NCBI RefSeq assembly: GCF_009707515.1
Contig: NZ_WLYI01000024.1
Location: 40,656 to 104,655, forward strand
Direction: 5' to 3'
Length of the DNA: 64,000 nucleotides
Origin: Pseudomonas karstica
Lineage (GTDB): Bacteria > Pseudomonadota > Gammaproteobacteria > Pseudomonadales > Pseudomonadaceae
Shown: piece by piece, positions 15,633-23,537 of the stretch
How the letters are laid out: each line of letters begins with the position of its first letter
Position numbering within the stretch: position 1 is the first letter of the stretch
Position numbers and translations under genes: made by a program
Notes under the pieces: model-generated
The model's input: only the letters and a program-made list of their open reading frames with translations
What the model was told of the DNA's origin: nothing
The model's database searches: none

Positions 15633-15646
15633 ACTAGGAGAACGGC

Positions 15647-18505
15647 ATGCTTGAGCTCACCAACGAGCAGATATCCATGGGCCAGACAGCTGTGGATAAG
15701 TCTGCTGCCTTGCGCTTGCTCGCAGACAAACTGGTGACCGACGGTCTGGTCGCCGAAGGTTATTTGAGTGGCCTGCAAGCCCGTGAAGCCCAAGGCTCGA
15801 CCTTTCTTGGCCAAGGTATCGCAATCCCCCATGGCACTCCCGCAACCCGCGATCAGGTGTTCACCACTGGCGTGCGCCTGCTGCAGTTTCCCGAAGGGGT
15901 GGATTGGGGTGATGGCCAGATGGTCTACCTGGCGATCGGCATTGCCGCCAAATCCGACGAACACCTACGCCTGCTGCAACTGCTGACCCGCGCGCTCGGT
16001 GAAACTGATCTGGGCCAGGCGTTGCGTCGCGCCAGTTCCGCTGAAGCGCTGCTGAAACTGCTGCAAGGCGCGCCGCAAGAACTGGCGCTGGATGCGCAGA
16101 TGATCAGCCTTGGGGTGTCCGCCGATGATTTTGAAGAGTTGGTATGGCGCGGCGCCCGCCTGCTGCGCCAGGCCGACTGCGTGAGTAATGGCTTTGCTGC
16201 CGTACTGCAACAGGTTGACGCGCTGCCGCTGGGCGACGGCCTGTGGTGGTTGCACAGCGAGCAAACGGTCAAGCGGCCGGGACTGGCGTTCGTCACCCCG
16301 GACAAACCCATGCGTTACCTCGGCCAGCCCCTGAGCGGCCTGTTCTGCCTGGCCAGTCTTGGCGAAGCCCACCAGGCCTTGCTCGAACGCCTGTGCGCAT
16401 TGCTGATCGAAGGCCGGGGCCAGGAACTGGGCCGTGCCACCAGCAGCCGCGCGGTGTTGGAAGTACTCGGTGGCGAACTGCCCGCCGATTGGCCCAACGC
16501 GCGAATCGCCTTGGCCAACGCGCACGGTTTGCATGCACGTCCGGCAAAGATCCTCGCGCAACTGGCGAAAAGTTTTACTGGAGAAATCCGCGTGCGTATC
16601 GTCGACGCCCAAGGTAGCGCCGTGTCGGTTAAGAGCTTGAGCAAGTTGCTGAGCCTCGGCGCCCGGCGTGGCCAGGTGCTGGAGTTTGTCGCCGAACCTG
16701 CCATTGCCAGTGATGCATTGCCCGCCATGTTAGCGGCCGTCGAAGCGGGGCTCGGTGAAGACGTCGAGCCATTGCCTGTCGGGAGCTCCGTGCAGGAAGT
16801 CGTCGACCTCCAACCCCAAGTCAGTGCTCCATTGGCCGGTAGCCTGGTCCAGGCCATCGCCGCCGCGCCCGGTATCGCCATTGGCCCTGCGCATATCCAG
16901 GTACTGCAACCGTTTGAGTACCCGCTGCGTGGTGAGTCGGCCGCCATCGAACGCCAACGCCTGCACGCCGCCCTGACTGATGTGCGCCGTGATATCCAGG
17001 GTTTGGTCGAACGCAGCAAATCCAAGGCCATCCGCGAGATCTTCATCACCCACCAGGAAATGCTCGACGACCCGGAACTCACCGACGATGTCGACACTCG
17101 CCTCAAGCAAGGCGAAAGCGCCGAAGCGGCCTGGATGAGCGTGATAGAAGCCGCTGCGAGGCAGCAGGAGTCCTTGCTGGATGCATTATTGGCTGAACGC
17201 GCCGCCGATCTGCGGGACATCGGCCGTCGGGTGCTGGCGCAATTGTGTGGCGTCGAGACCGCACAGGAACCGGATGAACCCTACATCCTGGTGATGGATG
17301 AAGTCGGCCCCTCGGACGTGGCCCGTCTTGACCCGGCACGCGTTGCCGGCATTCTCACCGCCCGTGGCGGCGCCACTGCTCACAGCGCCATTGTCGCCCG
17401 TGCCTTGGGCATACCGGCGTTGGTGGGTGCAGGCCCGGCGGTGTTGCTGCTGGCAGCGGGTACGCCGTTGCTGCTGGACGGCCAGCGTGGTCGCCTGCAT
17501 GTCGATGCTGACGCCGCGACTTTGCAGCGTGCGACGGTTGAGCGCGACACCCGTGAGCAACGCCTGCAAGCCGCTGCCAACCAGCGTCACGAGCCAGCCT
17601 TGACCCGCGACGGTCACCCCGTGGAAGTGTTCGCCAATATCGGTGAAAGCACCGGCGTGGCCAGCGCGGTAGAGCAGGGCGCCGAAGGCATTGGCTTACT
17701 GCGCACCGAACTGATTTTCATGGCCCATCAACAGGCGCCCGACGAAGCCACCCAGGAAGCCGAGTACCGTCGGGTGCTCGATGGCCTTGGCGGTCGGCCG
17801 CTGGTGGTGCGCACCCTGGATGTGGGTGGCGATAAACCATTGCCGTACTGGCCGATAGCCAAGGAAGAAAACCCGTTCCTCGGCGTGCGCGGCATTCGCC
17901 TGACCTTGCAACGACCACAGATCATGGAAGCGCAATTACGTGCGCTGCTGCGCTCGGCGGATAATCGACCATTGCGGATCATGTTCCCCATGGTCGGTAG
18001 CGTCGACGAATGGCGCCAGGCCCGGGACATGACTGAGCGCCTGCGCCTGGAGATTCCGGTGGCCGACTTGCAACTGGGCATCATGATCGAAGTCCCGTCG
18101 GCTGCGTTGCTGGCGCCAGTGCTAGCCAGGGAGGTGGACTTTTTCAGCGTCGGCACCAACGACCTGACGCAATACACCCTAGCCATCGACCGTGGTCATC
18201 CAACCCTCTCGGCCCAGGCCGACGGCTTGCATCCGGCGGTGTTGCAGTTGATCGATATCACCGTGCGCGCGGCCCATGCCCATGGCAAATGGGTCGGTGT
18301 GTGCGGGGAATTGGCGGCGGACCCGTTGGCCGTCCCGGTGCTGGTCGGCCTGGGTGTCGATGAGCTGAGCGTCTCGGCCCGCAGCATCCCAGAGGTCAAG
18401 GCCCGGGTGCGCGAATTTACCCTGAGCCAGGCCCAGGACTTGGCGCAACAAGCCTTGGCGGTGGGTACTCCCGCGCAAGTGCGTGCTCTTGTGGAGGCCG
18501 TGTAA
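15647..18505 (+). CDS. fruB: Fructose PTS multiphosphoryl transfer protein (EIIA-HPr-EI)
   Basis: Takes phosphate from phosphoenolpyruvate and passes it to FruA. 952 residues with three fused modules: EIIA(Fru) with His62 (GIAIPHGTP), HPr at about 285-370 with His296 (GLHARPAK), and Enzyme I from about 400 with phosphohistidine His579 (GGATAHSAIVARA) and the C-terminal active Cys886 (VGVCGELA). The EI-fused form is typical of pseudomonads, where fructose is the main PTS sugar. AGGAG precedes the ATG. The stop is directly followed by the fruK ATG, with no gap. Confidence 0.97.
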   Translation: MLELTNEQISMGQTAVDKSAALRLLADKLVTDGLVAEGYLSGLQAREAQGSTFLGQGIAIPHGTPATRDQVFTTGVRLLQFPEGVDWGDGQMVYLAIGIAAKSDEHLRLLQLLTRALGETDLGQALRRASSAEALLKLLQGAPQELALDAQMISLGVSADDFEELVWRGARLLRQADCVSNGFAAVLQQVDALPLGDGLWWLHSEQTVKRPGLAFVTPDKPMRYLGQPLSGLFCLASLGEAHQALLERLCALLIEGRGQELGRATSSRAVLEVLGGELPADWPNARIALANAHGLHARPAKILAQLAKSFTGEIRVRIVDAQGSAVSVKSLSKLLSLGARRGQVLEFVAEPAIASDALPAMLAAVEAGLGEDVEPLPVGSSVQEVVDLQPQVSAPLAGSLVQAIAAAPGIAIGPAHIQVLQPFEYPLRGESAAIERQRLHAALTDVRRDIQGLVERSKSKAIREIFITHQEMLDDPELTDDVDTRLKQGESAEAAWMSVIEAAARQQESLLDALLAERAADLRDIGRRVLAQLCGVETAQEPDEPYILVMDEVGPSDVARLDPARVAGILTARGGATAHSAIVARALGIPALVGAGPAVLLLAAGTPLLLDGQRGRLHVDADAATLQRATVERDTREQRLQAAANQRHEPALTRDGHPVEVFANIGESTGVASAVEQGAEGIGLLRTELIFMAHQQAPDEATQEAEYRRVLDGLGGRPLVVRTLDVGGDKPLPYWPIAKEENPFLGVRGIRLTLQRPQIMEAQLRALLRSADNRPLRIMFPMVGSVDEWRQARDMTERLRLEIPVADLQLGIMIEVPSAALLAPVLAREVDFFSVGTNDLTQYTLAIDRGHPTLSAQADGLHPAVLQLIDITVRAAHAHGKWVGVCGELAADPLAVPVLVGLGVDELSVSARSIPEVKARVREFTLSQAQDLAQQALAVGTPAQVRALVEAV

Positions 18506-19447
18506 ATGGCAAGAATCCTAAGCCTGACGCTGAACCCGGCGTTAGACCTGACGGTGCCACTGGCGCGCCTGGAACCGGGCGAGGTCAATCGCAGCGAAGC
18601 CATGATCACCCATGCGGCCGGCAAGGGCGTCAACGTCGCCCAAGTGCTGGCGGACCTGGGTCACCAGGTGACCGTGTGTGGTTTTTTGGGTGAGGACAAT
18701 CTACAAGCTTTCGAAACGTTGATCGCTCGCCGTGGTTTTGTCGATGCCTTCATTCGCGTGCCGGGAGAAACCCGCAGCAATATCAAGATTGTCGAGCACA
18801 ACGGGCGAGTCACCGACGTTAATGGACCCGGCTTGGTGATCAGTGAGCAGGCGCAACAGGCGTTGCTCGATCAACTGGCACGCATTGCGCCCGGGCACGA
18901 CGCCGTGGTGGTTGCTGGCAGCCTGCCCCTTGGTGTGAGCCCGCAGTGGTTGCAGGGGCTGCTGGTGCAACTGAAAAACCAGGGGCTCAAAGTCGTCCTG
19001 GATACCAGCGGCGAGGCCTTGCGTGCCGGGCTCAATATTGGCCCGTGGTTGATCAAGCCCAATACCATGGAACTGGCCGAGGCCCTGGATTGCCCGATGG
19101 ATTCGGTCATGCAGCAGGTGCAAGCCGCCGCGCGTTTGCATAGCCAAGGTATCGAGCATGTGGTGATCTCCCACGGCGCCGATGGCGTCAACTGGTTCAG
19201 CTCCGGCACGGCATTGCACGCTACGCCGCCCAAGGTCAGTGTCGCCAGTACCGTGGGTGCGGGGGATTCGCTGTTGGCCGGAATGCTCCACGGTTTGCTC
19301 AACTTCGATGTGCCTGAAACGACTTTGCGCCGGGCCACGGCCATTGCCGCGCTGGCGGTGACGCAGATCGGTTTCGGTATCAGCGATGACGCGCAGTTGG
19401 CGCGTCTCGAAAGCGGCGTTCGCGTGCGCCCGCTGACAGAACAATAA
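18506..19447 (+). CDS. fruK: 1-phosphofructokinase
   Basis: Phosphorylates fructose-1-phosphate, the product of FruA uptake, to fructose-1,6-bisphosphate; it also removes the Cra ligand. 313 residues, PfkB/ribokinase fold. N-terminal SLTLNPALDLTV, the substrate-binding AAGKGVNVAQVLADLG (about residues 36-51) and the C-terminal ATP/catalytic motif STVGAGDSLLAGMLHG with the catalytic Asp (about 250). It starts at the base after the fruB stop and ends 11 bp before fruA, so all three genes form one operon. Confidence 0.97.
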   Translation: MARILSLTLNPALDLTVPLARLEPGEVNRSEAMITHAAGKGVNVAQVLADLGHQVTVCGFLGEDNLQAFETLIARRGFVDAFIRVPGETRSNIKIVEHNGRVTDVNGPGLVISEQAQQALLDQLARIAPGHDAVVVAGSLPLGVSPQWLQGLLVQLKNQGLKVVLDTSGEALRAGLNIGPWLIKPNTMELAEALDCPMDSVMQQVQAAARLHSQGIEHVVISHGADGVNWFSSGTALHATPPKVSVASTVGAGDSLLAGMLHGLLNFDVPETTLRRATAIAALAVTQIGFGISDDAQLARLESGVRVRPLTEQ

Positions 19448-19458
19448 GAGGGTTTTTC

Positions 19459-21171
19459 ATGAAGTTAGCCATTGTTACTGCCTGCCCCAACGGCATGGTC
19501 ACCAGTGTGCTGTGCGCCCGCTTGTTGGACGCCGCCGCGCAGCGCCAAGGGTGGAGCACCAGTGTCGAAGTGGTCGATATGCAGCACCCGGAGCGCCAGT
19601 TGTCTGCTGCGACCATCGAGGCTGCCGAGTGGGTGTTGCTGGTCAGCAGTACGCCGGTGGATAGGCAGCGTTTTGTCGGTAAGCGAGTGTTCCAGAGCAC
19701 GCCGGCTCAGGCGTTGCAGGATGTGGAAGCAGTGTTGCGCCGGGGCGCCGAGGAAGCTCAGGTGCAAGTGGCTGATCAGGCCCCGGCTAAAAGCACGCCG
19801 CGCATTGTGGCGATCACCGCCTGCCCGACCGGCGTTGCCCACACGTTCATGGCCGCCGAAGCCTTGCAACAGACGGCCAAGCGCCTGGGGTATGAGCTGC
19901 AGGTGGAAACCCAGGGTTCGGTCGGTGCGCGTACACCGTTGAGCCCGGAAGCGATTCGTGACGCGGATGTGGTGTTGCTGGCAGCCGATATCGAAGTCGC
20001 CACTGAGCGTTTTGCCGGTAAGAAGATCTACCGTTGTGGCACCGGCATTGCCCTCAAGCAGTCAGAAGCCACCCTCAATAAAGCACTGGCCGAAGGCAAG
20101 CAGGAAAGCGCCGCCAGTGGCGCAACGGCCAAGCCCGAGACGACCGGGGTCTACAAGCACCTGCTGACCGGTGTGTCGTTCATGCTGCCGATGGTGGTGG
20201 CGGGCGGTCTGTTAATCGCCTTGTCCTTCGTTTTTGGGATCCAGGCTTTTGAAGAAAAAGGCACGCTGGCGGCGGCCCTGAAAACCGTTGGCGATCAAGC
20301 ATTCATGCTGATGGTGCCGTTGCTGGCGGGTTATATCGCGTACTCAATCGCTGACCGCCCGGGCCTGGCACCGGGGATGATCGGCGGCCTGCTGGCCAGC
20401 ACCCTGGGCGCCGGATTTATCGGCGGGATTCTCGCGGGATTCCTCGCGGGTTACTGCGTAAAGTCGATCAGCCGTGTGGTACGACTGCCGCAAAGCCTTG
20501 AAGCCCTCAAGCCGATCCTGATCATTCCATTGTTGGCGAGCCTGTTCACCGGCTTGGTGATGATCTACCTGGTGGGCCCGCCGGTGGCACAGATGCTGAC
20601 GGGGCTGACGGATTTTCTCAGCAACATGGGCACGGCCAACGCGGTGCTGCTGGGCATCCTGCTGGGCGCGATGATGTGTGTTGACTTGGGCGGTCCGATC
20701 AACAAGGCGGCTTATGCATTTTCCGTCGGGTTGCTGGCGGCACAAAGCGGTGCGCCGATGGCTGCCACCATGGCCGCGGGCATGGTGCCACCCATTGGCA
20801 TGGCCATCGCCACCTTCCTGGCGCGACGCAAGTTTGCCCAGACCGAGCGCGAAGCGGGCAAGGCGGCGTTGATCCTTGGCATGTGCTTTATCTCCGAAGG
20901 GGCTATCCCGTTCGCCGCCAAGGACCCGTTGCGGGTGATTCCGGCGAGCATCGCCGGTGGTGCATTGACCGGTGCGCTGTCGATGTATTTTGGTTGCAAG
21001 TTGATGGCGCCCCATGGCGGGCTGTTTGTGATGCTGATCCCCAATGCGATCAATCATGCGCTGTTGTATTTGCTGGCGATTGTGGCCGGGAGCTTGTTGA
21101 CGGCGGTGATCTACGCGCTGCTCAAGCGACCTGAGGCAATTGAGCTAAGCGTCGCGGCCGCCAAGGCCTGA
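19459..21171 (+). CDS. fruA: Fructose-specific PTS permease EIIB'BC
   Basis: Imports fructose and phosphorylates it at C1. 570 residues: an N-terminal degenerate EIIB' domain (about 1-100, Cys9 in VTACPNG), the active EIIB (about 115-215, Cys in ITACPTGVAHTFMAAEAL) and an EIIC membrane domain from about 230 with roughly nine helices (TGVSFMLPMVVAGGLLIALS; GLLASTLGAGFIGGILAG). Each EIIB has the same CP-G motif, showing an internal duplication as in E. coli FruA. Last gene of the fru operon; no clear terminator follows before the phoD region. Confidence 0.96.
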   Translation: MKLAIVTACPNGMVTSVLCARLLDAAAQRQGWSTSVEVVDMQHPERQLSAATIEAAEWVLLVSSTPVDRQRFVGKRVFQSTPAQALQDVEAVLRRGAEEAQVQVADQAPAKSTPRIVAITACPTGVAHTFMAAEALQQTAKRLGYELQVETQGSVGARTPLSPEAIRDADVVLLAADIEVATERFAGKKIYRCGTGIALKQSEATLNKALAEGKQESAASGATAKPETTGVYKHLLTGVSFMLPMVVAGGLLIALSFVFGIQAFEEKGTLAAALKTVGDQAFMLMVPLLAGYIAYSIADRPGLAPGMIGGLLASTLGAGFIGGILAGFLAGYCVKSISRVVRLPQSLEALKPILIIPLLASLFTGLVMIYLVGPPVAQMLTGLTDFLSNMGTANAVLLGILLGAMMCVDLGGPINKAAYAFSVGLLAAQSGAPMAATMAAGMVPPIGMAIATFLARRKFAQTEREAGKAALILGMCFISEGAIPFAAKDPLRVIPASIAGGALTGALSMYFGCKLMAPHGGLFVMLIPNAINHALLYLLAIVAGSLLTAVIYALLKRPEAIELSVAAAKA

Positions 21172-21187
21172 CGCGGTTAATACAGGA

Positions 21188-21205
21188 CTGTCATATCTGC
21201 TTCAT
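21188..21205 (+). promoter_or_regulatory. Pho-box-like PhoB site upstream of phoD
   Basis: CTGTCAT - ATCT - GCTTCAT: a perfect first half-site, a 4-bp spacer and a 4/7 second half-site, in the 11-bp period of the Pho box. It lies about 50 bp before the phosphatase gene, which fits phosphate-starvation control. Confidence 0.55.
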
Positions 21206-21252
21206 CCCCGCGTGTTTAAGTTCCCCTTTTGGTCCAGCGAGGGGAACCCACC

Positions 21253-22794
21253 ATGAACCACTTTGACCTCGGTCGCCGCCGTGTGATGCAAGCCGTCGGC
21301 GCCGGCCTGTTGTTACCGGGCCTGGCGCCGGCGGTGATTGCCTCGGTCAAGGACCGGCCGCAACTCACCGACGGCGTGCAGTCCGGCGACCTGCAGGGCG
21401 ACCGGGCGATGATCTGGAGCCGCAGCGACCGCCCGGCGCGGATGGTGGTGGAGTGGGACACCCGTAGCGTGTTCAGCAACCCACGCCGTTTCATCTCGCC
21501 CCTGGCCGACGGCCGTACTGATTTCACTGCCCGGGTTGAACTGACCGGGCTGCCCGCCGACCAGGCGATTTTCTACCGCGTGCACTTCGAAGACGCCCAG
21601 ACTGGCGTCGCCAGTGAACCTTGGTTCGGCCACCTGCGCAGCGTGCCGCAACAGCGCCGCGACATCCGTTTCGTCTGGAGCGGCGACACCGTTGGCCAAG
21701 GTTTTGGCATCAATCCGGACATCGGCGGCATGCGTATCTACGAAGCCATGCGCTTGCGCTTGCCGGACTTTTTTATCCACAGTGGCGACACCATCTACGC
21801 TGACGGCCCGGTGCCGGCTCAATTGCCCACTGAAGGTGGGCGCATCTGGCGCAACATCACCACCGAAGCCAAAAGCAAAGTCGCCGAGACCCTGGACGAA
21901 TACCGCGGCAACTATCGCTACAACCTGATGGACGAAAACATCCGCCGCTTCAACGCCCAAGTGCCGCAGATCTGGCAGTGGGATGACCACGAAGTGCTCA
22001 ACAACTGGTCGTCGAGCAAGCAGTTGGATGATCGTTACCAGACCAAAGACGTCAATGCCCTGGTTGGCCGAGCGCGCCAGGCCTGGCTGGAATATGCACC
22101 GATGCGCCTGCAGAGCGCCGACCAAGGTGGGCGCATCTATCGCAAGCTCAGCTATGGGCCGCTACTGGATGTATTCGTGCTCGACATGCGCAGCTATCGG
22201 GGGCCGAACGACGACAACCTGGGGGGCGAAAAACCCTTCCTGGGGCGTGAGCAACTGGACTGGCTCAAGCGTGAACTCAAGGCCTCCAAGGCCCAGTGGA
22301 AAGTCATTGCCGCCGACATGCCCATCGGTCTCGGTGTGCCCGACGGTGAAGTCAGCCCGGGTGTGCCGCGCTGGGAAGCCATCGCCAATGGCGACCCGGG
22401 CCCGGCCCAGGGGCGCGAGTTGGAAATTGCCGAACTGTTGGCGTTCCTGCGGGCGCAAGAGGTACGCAACCATGTGTGGTTGACCGCCGATGTGCATTAC
22501 TGCGCGGCCCATCACTACCACCCGGATCGGGCTGCGTTCCAGGATTTCGAGCCGTTTTGGGAGTTTGTCGCCGGGCCGCTCAATGCTGGTAGTTTTGGGC
22601 CTAATCCGCTGGACAAGACCTTTGGCCCGCAAGTGGTGTTCGAAAAAGCACCACCGGCACAAAACACCTCGCCGTTTGCTGGCTTCCAGTTTTTTGGGGA
22701 AGTGCAGATTGATGGGCAGACGGCTGAGCTGACGGTGATCCTGCGGGACTTGGATGGAATCTCGGTGTTCGAACAGAAATTGCAGCCGGTTTGA
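21253..22794 (+). CDS. phoD: PhoD-family alkaline phosphatase/phosphodiesterase
   Basis: Periplasmic or secreted Ca/Fe-dependent phosphodi/monoesterase that releases phosphate from organic esters. 513 residues from ATG 21253. Twin-arginine signal (GRRRVMQAVGAGLLLPGLAP, residues 8-27) means folded export by Tat, usual for PhoD. Metal-site segments WSGDTVGQG, FFIHSGDTIYADGP, WQWDDHEVLNNW and WLTADVHYCAAHHY are in family order. It is alone on its strand after the fru operon and converges with piuB across the repeat array. A Pho-box-like site lies upstream. Confidence 0.93.
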   Translation: MNHFDLGRRRVMQAVGAGLLLPGLAPAVIASVKDRPQLTDGVQSGDLQGDRAMIWSRSDRPARMVVEWDTRSVFSNPRRFISPLADGRTDFTARVELTGLPADQAIFYRVHFEDAQTGVASEPWFGHLRSVPQQRRDIRFVWSGDTVGQGFGINPDIGGMRIYEAMRLRLPDFFIHSGDTIYADGPVPAQLPTEGGRIWRNITTEAKSKVAETLDEYRGNYRYNLMDENIRRFNAQVPQIWQWDDHEVLNNWSSSKQLDDRYQTKDVNALVGRARQAWLEYAPMRLQSADQGGRIYRKLSYGPLLDVFVLDMRSYRGPNDDNLGGEKPFLGREQLDWLKRELKASKAQWKVIAADMPIGLGVPDGEVSPGVPRWEAIANGDPGPAQGRELEIAELLAFLRAQEVRNHVWLTADVHYCAAHHYHPDRAAFQDFEPFWEFVAGPLNAGSFGPNPLDKTFGPQVVFEKAPPAQNTSPFAGFQFFGEVQIDGQTAELTVILRDLDGISVFEQKLQPV

Positions 22795-22804
22795 GTGCCA
22801 GTCA

Positions 22805-23533
22805 CTGTAGCCGCTGGCGCAGCCTGCGATCGGCTGCGCAGCAGTCGTTTGGGTCTTGAGATTGTTGAAGGTCCTTCGGCCCTTATCGCAGCCTCGTGCC
22901 TCGGCAGCGGCTACAAGGGCCGCCGATCACCGATCACCGATCACCTGTAGCCGCTGGCGCAGCCTGCGATCGGCTGCGCAGCAGTCGTTTGGGTCTTGAG
23001 ATTGTTGAAGGTCCTTCGGCCCTTATCGCAGCCTCGTGCCTCGACAGCGGCTACAAGGGCCGCCGATCACCGATCACCTGTAGCCGCTGGCGTAGCCTGC
23101 GATCGGCTGCGTAGCAGTCGTTTGGGTCTTGAGATCGCTGAAGGTCCTGCGGCCCTTATCGCAGCCTCGTGCCTCGACAGCGGCTACAGGGACCGTCGAC
23201 CACTGATCACTTGTAGCCGCTGGCGCAGCCTGCGATCGGCTGCGCAGCAGTCGCCTGGGCCTTGAAATTGTTGAAGGTCCTGCGGCCCTTATCGCAGCCT
23301 CGTGCCTCGACAGCGGCTACAGAAGCCCGTCGATCACCGATCACTTGTAGCCGCTGGCGCAGCCTGCGATCGGCTGCGCAGCAGTCGTTTGGGTCTTGAG
23401 ATTGTTGAAGGTCCTTCGGCCCTTATCGCAGCCTCGTGCCTCGACAGCGGCTACAAGGACCGTCGATCACTGGTCACTTGTAGCCGCTGGCGCAGCCTGC
23501 GATCGGCTGCGCAGCAGTCGCCTGGGTCTTGAT
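22805..23533. repeat. Tandem array of six REPIN-like units (five full, one partial)
   Basis: Units start at about 22805, 22945, 23078, 23211, 23345 and 23478, a period of 133-140 bp; the last is cut after about 56 bp. Each unit opens with TGTAGCCGCTGGCGCAGCC, holds the palindromic CTGCGATCGGCTGCGCAG core, and closes with GCCTCGGCAGCGGCTACA or a variant (CTCGACAGCGG), so unit ends are inverted repeats. Spacers between units are short variants of CGCCGATCACCGATCAC; the first has an extra CGATCAC. The array fills the gap between convergent phoD and piuB. There is no gene in it. Confidence 0.92.
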
Positions 23534-23537
23534 AGGG

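Noticed and set aside
22805..23533. CRISPR array
   Set aside because: Units are 133-140 bp and near-identical throughout with inverted ends, not short repeats with unique spacers, and there are no cas genes.
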